Position numbers and translations under genes: made by a program. A stretch of 64,000 nt of DNA. Origin: Limonium bicolor (taxonomy: Eukaryota > Streptophyta > Magnoliopsida > Caryophyllales > Plumbaginaceae). Shown one piece after another: positions 1-12,312 of this stretch (position 1 is the stretch's first letter; every line of letters begins with the position of its first letter). Below the pieces are notes generated by a model that saw only the letters and a program-made list of their open reading frames with translations, did not search any database and was not told where the DNA came from. Location of the stretch: positions 94,707,005 to 94,771,004 of the forward strand of contig CM041780.1 in assembly GCA_023374045.1 (NCBI GenBank). The letters run 5' to 3'.

Positions 1-1071
1 CCATTTAATGGTGTCTTCACTTGTGCTTTCATAGCTCCATTTCAATCTTCAAAGGACTAGGAGGAGTCCTCTCTTGATACTTATTCAAGCTCTCTTTTAT
101 TTCTAAGGTAAAACAATTATCCTAATGTGTTAAGACAATATATATAACCTAGGGTTTGTAAATGAGTTTAAGCATGAAGCTTGATTGCTCATTGGTTTTA
201 CTTGTGTATTGATTCGAACATTGACAAGTAACCAAGTTCTCTTGCCGATTTCCAAACAAGGAAGAACAAGAGTGTTCAAGTAAAAATCTTGAAGAAAAGA
301 GGTAAATGTGCTAACCTAATGTAATTTAATGTCTAAGGAAAAATGAGCTAGTAAATTACTCATAAGGAGGTTGTTAAAGGCATATGAGATGTTGGGTTTA
401 TTTGCAGGTCAAAGGCAATATATACATGTGGAAATTCAGTGTTTATGTTTATGCAATTTAAGGGCCTAAGAGCCATGTTATTTAAGGGCCTAAGTGCCAA
501 GCAATTTAAGTTTATGCACTATATTGTGATGTAGTGTAGTTTAAAGGTTTAGATGTGTGTAAAGAACATTTCTTGTGAAGAAAAATGTCTTGGATGGTTA
601 AAGGATGAAAAACAATATGTTTGTGTATAAGGAATGGGTATTAAGTGATTAAGTGTTCTTGGTTGTCAAAAGGTGAAAACCTAAGTGTTTGGGTGTGAGA
701 ATATACAAGAGAAGCTATGGCAAAATTTAGTTGATAAACAAAGAAGTTTATGTGTTGTAATGAGATTGTATGACCAAGAAGGTACTAGGAATGGTTAAGT
801 GTAAAGATGGTGGAAGAAAGTGAATTAAGATGTTCTTAAGTGTTATGATGCCTTGGGCATAGTCTTGGAGGATTTAGAAGTTAAATGAGTGTTTTGTACA
901 CATCAATGTCATGTTATGAGAAGTGTAAAGTCTTGTGCAAGTTTTGGTATACAAAGGAAAAACAATGTCTTGTAAAGATCTAAGTGTAAACTTGTGGAAA
1001 TAGTAGAAGTTGTATGAAGGAGATGTTTGTGTGAGAAGTAGTGCTTTTAGGAGTAGTGGTAATGGTGGTAA
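1..1071 (+). mobile_element. Ty3/gypsy-type LTR, left part (truncated by window edge)
   Basis: This is the 5' part of a long forward LTR that resumes at 24884 and ends at 27106. It is recognised by collinear similarity to the reverse complement of the solo LTR at 19999-23580. The clearest match is the block around 400-490 (a TTTGCAG acceptor-like site followed by AAAGGCAATATA and AAATTCAGTGTTTA), which matches 22390-22495 on the opposite strand. The left terminus lies outside the window. The LTR is interrupted at 1071 by the tandem array. No coding sequence is seen. A GT-AG leader intron is possible: donor AAG|GTAAAA near 107, acceptor near 407. Confidence 0.75.
1067..1071. repeat. Target-site duplication GGTAA, left copy, of the tandem array
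   Basis: GGTAA lies directly before the first TGTAACACC terminus. The same 5 bp follows the last LTR terminus at 24879-24883. Five base pairs is the usual duplication for Ty3/gypsy integration. Confidence 0.85.
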
Positions 1072-1715
1072 TGTAACACCCCTATAATAATAAAACAACA
1101 GCGGAAAATAAACTAAAGGTGCTACAGACCATCGGGCTCCAAACACCCGGTACCAACCTCACCAATTACAACCATTACAACTAACTAAGTTACGGTCTGA
1201 ACTTCGAGAAAACTTAACATTAACATAACCATAATAAAATGCATTCACTCTCCATAAGCCTAATCCCATCCCAATCACTCATGCTCTTCGTGGCCACCTG
1301 TAAATCAATTTATACCTGCAAGATGAAACCAAGCAGCCCACCCCGGGAGGGGTGAGTCAGTTCCCTGGAATGGAACTGGTACAATTCTCCAAAACAATCT
1401 TTAAAACATAACTCCTCAAAATAAACAGTAACTTGAAATTAAACTCTTGAAAGTAAAGCAGGGAAACAAGGCACTTTAAAATCACCAAGCCAAAGATAAC
1501 AAGTTAAGGATAAAGATAAATAATAGAAAAGGTAAAGTTAGTGAAACAAAACCACCTCATGTGTTAGTGAACATCCATTGCCTTAGTTAAACCCAATTCC
1601 CGTTAGGAGTAGAAAGACTCAGATAGTCACAAAGGACTAGGAAAAATAAGATAGATCCAAGAACCAATAACTCAAGAATGGAATAATACCAATTGGGAGA
1701 GATGGCCCCTACCGC

Positions 1716-1903
1716 CAGATATAAATGTCCGTATGGACGAGGGATATACAGCCCCCTGCTGTCAGATTAAAAATGTCCTGATGGACGAGGGATATACAGC
1801 CCCCTGCTGTTAAATATCAATGCCCTATGGGCGAGGGATATACAGCCCCTGCTGTTAAATATCAATGCCCCTATGGGCGAGGGATATACAGCCCCCTGAT
1901 GTA
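1716..1903. repeat. Four ~52-bp tandem repeats inside LTR 1
   Basis: Each unit contains GGACGAGGGATATACAGCCC or a close variant, preceded by ATGTCC or ATGCCC. The same array recurs at 6211-6403, 10706-10901 and 15258-15452 (four copies each) and at 19751-19898 (three copies). This is a minisatellite inside the LTR; copy number varies by one unit between sister LTRs. Confidence 0.9.
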
Positions 1904-3276
1904 ACCATTGAAGACGCGCGCACGTCGAAACCTCAAGAACCAGCTCATGGATGAAACGGTATCCAGAGTCAAAAGAAGAATTTACCAAAATTGACCTTTT
2001 CCAAATTCCCACCAGATCACTAACTACCCAGAGCAATACCAAAACACTCAGTCCTACAGAGTGCAGAAGCGTAAACCCTAAGCAGTCAATGTCTAATGGA
2101 ACAACCAAATAGAAGGAACCAATACCCATGTAAGTTTCACATTCAAGGCTCAGTTAGTCACACAAGCTGAGTTAGTCACACAACCAATTCCTTTTAGAAA
2201 TTCCTCTTAAACTCAGTTAGCGTTTTCCAAAACATTCCACAAGTCAATCAGCAAAAATATCGGAGTACGAGAAATCGTACAAAACATTCCATAGAGTCCA
2301 AAACACAACAAGCTGAGTACGAGAAATCGTACCTGGGTAACGCTGTAGCAGTTCTAATCAACTTGCGCAAACAATCAACAGTACTCGAATTGGACGAATC
2401 GAAGGGATTCGATTTCGGTTTTTCTGGAAACTGTTCGAACTTGAATGTTTCGAGGAGCTCACTTTGCGGATCTTCTCGTTTCTGGAAAAATTCTGGGCAA
2501 AACGCGACCAGATCGGGGTCGAACTTTAGACGCCTATATCTGATTCGAAGGGAAAAACTGGAAACTGCAGTTACGGTTTTGCAGGGTGGCTACTTTGGAT
2601 CAAATTTCCGGTTGATTTAGGATGATTTAGGGTTAGTGTGAGTTATGGTTGCAAAGAGGAGATTAAGGAGAAGAGAATGCAAAAGACGGCACTCAAAAAT
2701 TCCAAAAGATGAGAAAGTTATGGAGGTCACAAGTTAGGGAAAAGTCGGTTCCGAAAATCGTGGAGATAGAATTTGGTTAAGTGCTGGCGCGTATCCCGAG
2801 GCGCCTGATGAGTCAGCAGACTTGCCACATCAGCATCTTTTCAAAATTTCGGCTCTAAACTTCATTCTATCATAACTTTGGCTAGGATGATCCGTTTTTG
2901 ACGTTCCTTTAATCGATCTTCATGGTTTTCCATAACCTATTTATTGGTATAGTTTTCATGGCCTGGTTTGACCATTCTCAAAAAGTCAACTCTAGCAAGG
3001 CTCAATAAGCTTTAAGGTTTCTAGAATTTTGTATTGACTTTTGTTTCAAACAATGTTCCAACACTTCCTAAAATCTTTATAATATAGTTGGAGTGTTTAG
3101 AAATTTTCCCAAGATTTATGGACTTATAAATCTTATTATTAAATTCATAATACTATCTAATAATGTATGATAATTAGGGTTAAATAGGAGAAAACCCCTA
3201 AATAAATTTCACAACTCCATATAATAATTTAATATTCATAATTCCATATAATAATTTAATTTTTAATAAAAGAAAT

Positions 3277-3306
3277 CCCCTAAATTAATTTAAATTAATT
3301 TAGGGG
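3277..3306. repeat. 30-bp palindrome at the LTR terminus
   Basis: Two 15-bp arms (CCCCTAAATTAATTT and its exact complement) form a perfect palindrome without a spacer, a few bases inside the TGAAATA terminus. Copies lie at 7777-7806 and 16828-16857, and shortened by one or two bases at 12277-12305 and 24843-24871. Confidence 0.9.
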
Positions 3307-3313
3307 TATTTCA

Positions 3314-5574
3314 GTATATCCCCCTTAAAAGAAACTTCGCCTCGAAGTTTAACAATCCACTAATAGGCACTCACACCGCTTCGGGTGTGCTGAGACAAAA
3401 ATAATTCCAATGAAATTCCATACCATTCCAATCCTTTATTTCCATTCCAACATTCCACTCGAGAGTACCGAAATCCAATCAAAGTGAATCAAAATATAAA
3501 CTGAAACAAAACACAACACAAACGTGACAAAGTACTGTGCCACAACGTAAAACTACGTACATACATACACCACTCATACTACTATTACTGTTCTCCCTTT
3601 ACTAACAATGCAACGAGGCATAATCCGGATGAGATAACGAAGGAGGAGTATGCCAACATATCCCCCTTAAAAGAGCTAAGGTACGCCCTCGTACCGCTAC
3701 TAACGGCACATTCAAAGAATTCAACACCTTATTAACCAGCTTTGTTGTGAATTTACTGCACCGTTGATTTTATCTATGATCGTTACATATATCTGTATTT
3801 CTTGATTGTTATGTAATTGTATTTCCTTGGTGGTTATAAAATTTTATCGTATGATTATTATCCATTCATTTAATGACTGATACGAATTATACGTCCATAT
3901 ATGATCATTTATCATATCAATTATATTACCAAGCTATAAACCAGGTGTAACGTACTTGAGTAGTTTAACATAATATTCCTGATCATTTAATAATCCTCAA
4001 TAATCTTCCAAAATTATCTTCAAAGGTTTATTAGTCAACCATATGTTAAAACTCTATAAGATAAATATTTTCTGTGACTTTTCAAGTTTCAATTGTTTTT
4101 ATAATTAACTATCGTATTTTAGACGATTCATACAGTGTTTACTTTATAAATTTACTTATTATATAACTTCACCCAAGGCAGAATTTTAGGAAGTTCTTCC
4201 AAAATCTGATTCCTTTACCTTAAAATTTATATATATATTTTTTAAGGTAGGGACTCTATATAAAATTTTAAGTCAAATGAGCTAGTCTAATGAAAACTCA
4301 CTCACTCTTGGTAATTATTTTTCTTAAGGTTTGTTCTATGTAAGTATTCTCCTGATTATTAAATCTTAGTACTCCCTTAGACAATGGTGGCTTTTGTAAA
4401 TATCACTCTTAGTGTGACTTCTAAGATTTTATCTATGTATAAGGTTAAACTTCAAATAAACATGAGGATTTCCAAATCTTTAAGTAACTCTCAATTTTTC
4501 ACTAGACACTCAATACTCGAAGTATTTAAAGCTCAATAATATTTAGTTTATTATTACTCATGTGTTTTCACTCCATAGGTAGGTATTTTTTTTTCACCAA
4601 GGATTTAACTTCGTAAACTCTTTACATGCATGAATTTAGTACTGGATCTTAATATACGAGTTTTGAACTGTTCATTGTGGCTAGTAATGAAATATGCCTA
4701 GCTCAAGATTCCATGATGGTAACGTCTTACCACCACTTCCCCTCAAGTTCAACACAATCCATCACCTGCGTAGAAGATTATTTACAGTTAGATGACAAGG
4801 CTTGTCTAGCCCCTAAACTACTAGAAGTGGGTGTGCACCCCCACTACTTTCAGCCTAGGAGTTCGTCGCACCAGGCACTTCCCGTAGGGTGTTAGGTTTA
4901 TGTGTTTTCTTTCTAAAGTTAACATAGAGTTTTAATGTGTTTTACAAGTCCAGATGTTGATCTTTTCTAATACACTACTAGTTCTTGTTAGCTTAATAAT
5001 TTTCTAGACTTAAGATTTATCTTAAACATTATCTTTAGGTAATAAATTGATACCAAGTAGTTCATGAGATTTATTTTCAAACTTTAAAGGAGTTGAAGTA
5101 TTTTCACATAATATCAATACTAATTTAATTATGTAAAGTTCTATTTGTATACTGTTTTCAACCAAAAGTATTCTTTAAAATTCTAGGAATTTGTGTACTA
5201 GCTTTTAAAGGATTGCATTTTTAGCAATGTATTCTCCATGAGTATGCTTTTGAAAAATAGCTTAATATTTGGTTTATCTCAACCAAAATCTTATCGTACT
5301 TAATATAGGATGTTCCAAACTTATATATATATATATATTGTAGTTTATTGTTGGAACGGTATAACAACACATCACACTCAACAGACATTCACAAAAGAAA
5401 AGTGTGTAAAGGAATCATTCACAATTCCAAAAAGGTTAGGAGTCGTGCCTTACTGGAGTCCTCACTTCCCAATTCTACCCCAGTTCCCCAGTTTTAAGTG
5501 CACCTATAATCTAAGTATTTCACTCGGCTTGTTTTCTCGGGTTCAGAGCGTAACTACGCTCTGATACCACTTTC
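3314..5574 (-). mobile_element. Internal region 1 of the non-coding LTR element
   Basis: 2261 bp between LTRs 1 and 2. It starts with the reversed polypurine tract (about 3314-3330) and ends with the reversed PBS at 5558-5569, complementary in sense to the 3' end of tRNA-iMet. The PBS overlaps a 20-bp palindrome (CAGAGCGTAnnTACGCTCTG) at 5544-5563. No gag, protease or polymerase motifs are seen on either strand. A 72-codon plus-strand frame at 4677-4895 recurs in the other units, but only because the DNA is nearly identical. Confidence 0.85.
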
Positions 5575-7813
5575 TGTAACACCCCTTATAATAAACAACA
5601 ACGGAAAATAAACTAAAGGTGCTACAGACCATCGGGCTCCAAACACCCGGTACCAACCTCACCAATTACAACCATTACAACTAACTAAGTTACGGTCTGA
5701 ACTTCGAGAAAACTTAACATTAACATAACCATAATAAAATGCATTCACTCTCCATAAGCCTAATCCATCCCAATCACTCATGCTCTTCGTGGCCACCTTT
5801 AAATCAATTTATACCTGCAAGATGAAACCAAGCAGCCCACCCCGGGAGGGGTGAGTCAGTTCCCTGGAATGGAACTGGTACAATTCTCCAAAACAATCTT
5901 TAAAACATAACTCCTCAAAATAAACAGTAACTTGAAATTAAACTCTTGAAAGTAAAGCAGGGAAACAAGGCACTTTAAAATCACCAAGCCAAAGATAACA
6001 AGTTAAGGGTAAAGATAAATAATAGAAAAGGTAAAGTTAGTGAAACAAAACCACCTCATGTGTTAGTGAACATCCATTGCCTTAGTTAAACCCAATTCCC
6101 GTTAGGAGTAGAAAGACTCAGATAGTCACAAAGGACTAGGAAAAATAAGATAGATCCAAGAACCAATAACTCAAGAATGGAATAATACCAATTGGGAGAG
6201 ATGACCCCCACCGCCAGATATAAATGTCCGTATGGACGAGGGATATACAGCCCCCTGCTGTCAGATTAAAAATGTCCTGATGGACGAGGGATATACAGCC
6301 CCCTGCTGTTAAATATCAATGCCCCTATGGGCGAGGGATATACAGCCCCCTGCTGTTAAATATCAATGCCCCTATGGCGAGGGATATACAGCCCCCTGCT
6401 GTTACCATTGAAGACGCGCGCACGTCGAAACCTCAAGAACCAGCTCATGGATGAAACGGTATCTAGAGTCAAAAGAAGAATTTACCAAAATTGACTTTTC
6501 CAAATTCCCACCAGATCACTAACTACCCAGAGCAATACCAAAACACTCAGTCCTACAGAGTGCAGAAGCGTAAACCCTAAGCAGTCAATGTCTAATGGAA
6601 CAACCAAATAAAAGGAACCAATACCCATGTAAGTTTCACATTCAAGGCTTAGTTAGTCACACAAGCTGAGTTAGTCACACAACCAATTCCTTTTAGAAAT
6701 TCCTCTTAAACTCAGTTAGCGTTTTCCAAAACATTCCACAAGTCAATCAGCAAAAATATCGGAGTACGAGAAATCGTACAAAACATTCCATAGAGTCCAA
6801 AACACAACAAGCTGAGTACGAGAAATCGTACCTGGGTAACGCTGTAGCAGTTCTAATCAACTTGCGCAAACAATCAGTACTCGGAATTGGACGAATCGAA
6901 GGGATTCGATTTCGGTTTTTCTGGAAACTGTTCGAACTTGAATGTTTCGAGGAGCTCACTTTGCGGATCTTCTCGTTTCTGGAAAAATTCTGGGCAAAAC
7001 GCGACCAGATCGGGGTCGGAACTTTAGACGCCTATATCTGATTCGAAGGGAAAAACTGGAAACTGCAGTTACGGTTTTGTAGGGTGGCTACTTTGGATCA
7101 AATTTCCGGTTGATTTAGGATGAGTTAGGGTTAGTGTGAGTTATGGTTGCAAAGAGGAGATTAAGGAGAAGAGATGCAAAAGACGGCACTCAAAAATTCC
7201 AAAAGATGAGAAAGTTATGGAGGTCACAAGTTAGGGCAAAGTCGGTTCCGAAAATCGTGGAGATAGAATTTGGTTAAGTGCTGGGCGCGTATCCCGAGGC
7301 GCCTGATGAGTCAGCAGACTTGCCACATCAGCATCTTTTCAAAATTTCGGCTCTAAACTTCATTCTATCATAACTTTGGCTAGGATGATCCGTTTTTGAC
7401 GTTCCTTTTATCGATCTTCATGGTTTTCCATAACCTATTTATTGGTATAGGTTTCATGGCCTGGTTTGACCATTCTCAAAAAGTCAACTCTAGCAAGGCT
7501 CAATAAGCTTTAAGGTTTCTAGAATTTTGTATTGACTTTTATGTTTCAAAACAATGTTCCAACACTTCCTAAAATCTTTATAATATAGTTGGAGTGTTTA
7601 GAAATTTTCCCAAGATTTATGGACTTATAATCTTATTATTAAATTCATAATACTATCTAATAATGTATGATAATTAGGGTTAAATAGGAGAAAACCCCTA
7701 AATAAATTTCACAACTCCATATAATAATTTAATATTCATAATTCCATATAATAATTTAATTTTTAATAAAAGAAATCCCCTAAATTAATTTAAATTAATT
7801 TAGGGGTATTTCA
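5575..7813 (-). repeat. LTR 2 of the tandem array
   Basis: 2239 bp, near-identical to LTR 1. It carries four ~52-bp repeats at 6211-6403 and the terminal palindrome at 7777-7806. It serves both as the 5' LTR of one unit and the 3' LTR of the next. Confidence 0.9.
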
Positions 7814-10066
7814 GTATATCCCCCTTAAAAGAAACTTCGCCTCGAAGTTTAACAATCCACTAATAGGCACTCACACCGCTTCGGGTGTGCTGAGACAAAA
7901 ATAATTCCAATGAAATTCCATACCATTCCAATCCTTTATTTCCATTCCAACATTCCACTCGAGAGTACCGAAATCCAATCAAAGTGAATCAAAATATAAA
8001 CTGAAACAAAACACAACACAAACGTGACAAAGTACTGTGCCACAACGTAAAACTACGTACATACGTACACCACTCATACAACTATTACTGTTCTCCCTTT
8101 ACTAACAATGCAACGAGGCATAATCCGGATGAGATAACGAAGGAGGAGTATGCCAGCATATCCCCCTTAAAAGAGCTAAGGTACGCCCTCGTACCGCTAC
8201 TAACGGCACATTCAAAGAATTCAACACCTTATTAACCAGCTTTGTTGTGAATTTACTGCACCATTGATTTTATCTATGATCGTTACATATATCTGTATTT
8301 CTTGATTGTTATGTAATTGTATTTCCTTGGTGGTTATAAAATTTTATCGTATGATTATTATCCATTCATTTAATGACTGATACGAATTATACGTCCATAT
8401 ATGATCATTTATCATATCAATTATATTACCAAGCTATAAACCAGGTGTAACGTACTTGAGTAGTTTAACATAATATTCCTGATCATTTAATAATCCTCAA
8501 TAATCTTCCAAAATTATCTTCAAAGGTTTATTAGTCAACCATATGTTAAAACTCTATAAGATAAATATTTTCTGTGACTTTTCAAGTTTCAATTGTTTTT
8601 ATAATTAACTATCGTATTTTAGACGATTCATACAGTGTTTACTTTATAAATTTACTTATTATATAACTTCACCCAAGGCAGAATTTTAGGAAGTTCTTCC
8701 AAATCTGATTCCTTTACCTTAAAATTTATATATATATATTTTTTAAGGTAGGGACTCTATATAAAATTTTAAGTCAAATGAGCTAGTCTAATGAAAACTC
8801 ACTCACTCTTGGTAATTATTTTTCTTAAGGTTTGTTCTATGTAAGTATTCTCCTGATTATTAAATCTTAGTACTCCCTTAGACAATGGTGGCTTTTGTAA
8901 ATATCACTCTTAGTGTGACTTCTAAGATTTTATCTATGTATAAGGTTAAACTTCAAATAAACATGAGGATTTCCAAATCTTTAAGTAACTCTCAATTTTT
9001 CACTAGACACTCAATACTCCAAGTATTTAAGGCTCAATAATATTTAGTTTATTATTACTCATGTGTTTTCACTCCATAGGTAGTATTTTTTTTCACCAAG
9101 GATTTAACTTCGTAAACTCTTTACATGCATGAATTTAGTACTGGATCTTAATATACGAGTTTTGAACTGTTCATTGTGGCTAGTAATGAAATATGCCTAG
9201 CTCAAGATTCCATGATGTAACGTCTTACCACCACTTCCCCTCAAGTTCAACACAATCCATCACCTGCGTAGAAGATTATTTACAGTTAGATGACAAGGCT
9301 TGTCTAGCCCCTAAACTTCTAGAAGTGGGTGTGCACCCCCACTACTTTCAGCCTAGGAGTTCGTCGCACCAGGCACTTCCCGTAGGGTGTTAGGTTTATG
9401 TGTTTTCTTTCTAAAGTTAACATAGAGTTTTAATGTGTTTTACAAGTCCAGATGTTGATCTTTTCTAATACACTACTAGTTCTTGTTAGCTTAATAATTT
9501 TCTAGACTTAAGATTTATCTTAAACATTATCTTTAGGTAATAAATTGATACCAAGTTCATGAGATTTATTTTCAAACTTTAAAGGAGTTGAAGTATTTTC
9601 ACATAATATCAATACTAATTTAATTATGTAAAGTTCTATTTGTATACTGTTTTCAACCAAAAGTATTCTTTAAAATTCTAGGAATTTGTGTACTAGCTTT
9701 TAAAGGATTGCATTTTTAGCAATGTATTCTCCATGAGTATGCTTTTGAAAAATAGCTTAATATTTGGTTTATCTCAACCAAAATCTTATCGTACTTAATA
9801 TAGGATGTTCCAAACTTATATATATATATATTGTAGTTCATTGTTGGGACGGTATAACAACACATCACACTCAACAGACATTCACAAAAGAAAAGTGTGT
9901 AAAGGAATCATTCACAATTCCAAAAACGGTTAGGAGTCGTGCCTTACTGGAGTCCTCACTTCCCAATTCTACCCCAGTTCCCCAGTTTTAAGTGCACCTA
10001 TAATCTAAGTATTCACTCGGCTTGTTTTTCGGGTTCAGAGCGTAACTACGCTCTGATACCACTTTC
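7814..10066 (-). mobile_element. Internal region 2 of the non-coding LTR element
   Basis: 2253 bp, near-identical to internal region 1. The reversed PBS is at 10050-10061. A one-base loss near 9216 breaks the small frame seen at 4677-4895 in unit 1, so that frame is not under visible constraint. Confidence 0.85.
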
Positions 10067-12312
10067 TGTAACACCCCTATAATAATAAAACAACAACGGA
10101 AAATAAACTAAAGGTGCTACAGACCATCGGGCTCCAAACACCCGGTACCAACCTCACCAATTACAACCATTACAACTAACTAAGTTACGGTCTGAACTTC
10201 GAGAAAACTTAACATTAACATAACCATAATAAAATGCATTCACTCTCCATAAGCCTAATCTCATCCCAATCACTCATGCTCTTCGTGTCCACCTTTAAAT
10301 CAATTTATACCTGCAAGATGAAACCAAGCAGCCCACCCCGGGAGGGGTGAGTCAGTTCCCTGGAATGGAACTGGTACAATTCTCCAAAACAATCTTTAAA
10401 ACATAACTCCTCAAAATAAACAGTAACTTGAAATTAAACTCTTGAAAGTAAAGCAGGGAAACAAGGCACTTTTAAAATCACCAAGCCAAAGATAACAAGT
10501 TAAGGTAAAGATAAATAATAGAAAAGGTAAAGTTAGTGAAACAAAACCACCTCATGTGTTAGTGAACATCCATTGCCTTAGTTAAACCCAATTCCCGTTA
10601 GGAGTAGAAAGACTCAGATAGTCACAAAGGACTAGGAAAAATAAGATAGATCCAAGAACCAATAACTCAAGAATGGAATAATACCAATTGGGAGAGATGA
10701 CCCCCACCGCCAGATATAAATGTCCGTATGGACGAGGGATATACAGCCCCCTGCTGTCAGATTAAAAATGTCCTGATGGACGAGGGATATACAGCCCCCT
10801 GCTGTTAAATATCAATGCCCCTATGGGCGAGGGATATACAGCCCCCTGCTGTTAAATATGAATGCCCCTATGAGCGAGGGATATACAGCCCCCTGCTGTT
10901 ACCATTGAAGACGCGCGCACGTCGAAACCTCAAGAACCAGCTCATGGATGAAACGGTATCTAGAGTCAAAAGAAGAATTTACCAAAATTGACTTTTTCCA
11001 AATTCCCACCAGATCACTAACTACCCAGAGCAATACCAAAACACTCAGTCCTACAGAGTGCAGAAGCATAAACCCTAAGCAGTCAATGTCTAATGGAACA
11101 ACCAAATAAAAGGAACCAATACCCATGTAAGTTTCACATTCAAGGCTTAGTTAGTCACACAAGCTGAGTTAGTCACACAACCAATTCCTTTTAGAAATTC
11201 CTCTTAAACTCAGTTAGCGTTTTCCAAAACATTCCACAAGTCAATCAGCAAAAATATCGGAGTACGAGAAATCGTACAAAACATTCCATAGAGTCCAAAA
11301 CACAACAAGCTGAGTACGAGAAATCGTACCTGGGTAACGTTGTAGTAGTTCTAATCAACTTGCGCAAACAATCAACAGTACTCGGAATTGGACGAATCGA
11401 AGGGATTCGATTTCGGTTTTTCTGGAAACTGCGAACTTGAATGTTTCGAGGAGCTCACTTTGCGGATCTTCTCGTTTTCTGGAAAAATTCTGGGCAAAAC
11501 GCGACCAGATCGGGGTCGGAACTTTAGACGCCTATATCTGATTCGAAGGGAAAAACTGGAAACTGCAGTTACGGTTTTGCAGGGTGGCTACTTTGGATCA
11601 AATTTCCGGTTGATTTAGGATGAGTTAGGGTTAGTGTGAGTTATGGTTGCAAAGAGGAGATTAAGGAGAAGAGATTGCAAAAGACGGCACTCAAAAATTC
11701 CAAAAGATGAGAAAGTTATGGAGGTCACAAGTTAGGGCAAAGTCGGTTCCGAAAATCGTGGAGATAGAATTTGGTTAAGTGCTGGGCGCGTATCCCGAGG
11801 CGCCTGATGAGTCAGCAGACTTGCCACATCAGCATCTTTTCAAAATTTCGGCTCTAAACTTCATTCTATCATAACTTTGGCTAGGATGATCCGTTTTTGA
11901 CGTTCCTTTTATCGATCTTCATGGTTTTCCATAACCTATTTATTGGTATAGGTTTCATGGCCTGGTTTGACCATTCTCAAAAAGTCAACTCTAGCAAGGC
12001 TCAATAAGCTTTAAGGTTTCTAGAATTTTGTATTGACTTTTATGTTTCGAAACAATGTTCCAACACTTCCTAAAATCTTTATAATATAGTTGGAGTGTTT
12101 AGAAATTTTCCCAAGATTTATGGACTTATAAATCTTATTATTAAATTCATAATACTATCTAATAATGTATGATAATTAGGGTTAAATAGGAGAAAACCCC
12201 TAAATAAATTTCACAACTCCATATAATAATTAATATTCATAATTCCATATAATAATTTAATTTTTAAAAAAGAAATCCCCTAAATTAATTTAAATTAATT
12301 TAGGGTATTTCA
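10067..12312 (-). repeat. LTR 3 of the tandem array
   Basis: 2246 bp with the same landmarks: ~52-bp repeats at 10706-10901 and a terminal palindrome shortened by one G at 12277-12305. Small indels distinguish it from LTRs 1, 2 and 4. Confidence 0.9.

Larger units (their letters stand above)
1072..3313 (-). repeat. LTR 1 of the tandem array
   Basis: 2242 bp, from TGTAACACCCC to GGGGTATTTCA on the plus strand. On the minus strand it begins TGAAATACCCC and ends GGGGTGTTACA, the same termini as the other gypsy LTRs in the window. It holds four copies of a ~52-bp repeat (about 1716-1903) and a terminal 30-bp palindrome (3277-3306). Open frames in it, such as a 120-codon minus frame at 1767-2129, match no protein family I recognise and differ between copies. 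Confidence 0.9.

Noticed and set aside
1716..1903. Regular repeats resembling a CRISPR array
   Set aside because: The ~52-bp units are tandem with no unique spacers, inside a plant LTR, and vary in copy number between sister LTRs.
1767..2129. Minus-strand frames in the LTRs of the array (also 10899-11126 and 15450-15677)
   Set aside because: Their ends shift between copies with single-base indels and with the ~52-bp repeats, and no motif is present.
4677..4895. A 72-codon plus-strand frame repeated in every array unit (also 13673-13891 and 18228-18446)
   Set aside because: It is kept only because the units are nearly identical DNA. Unit 2 breaks it by one base without consequence, it is antisense to the element, and no family is recognised.
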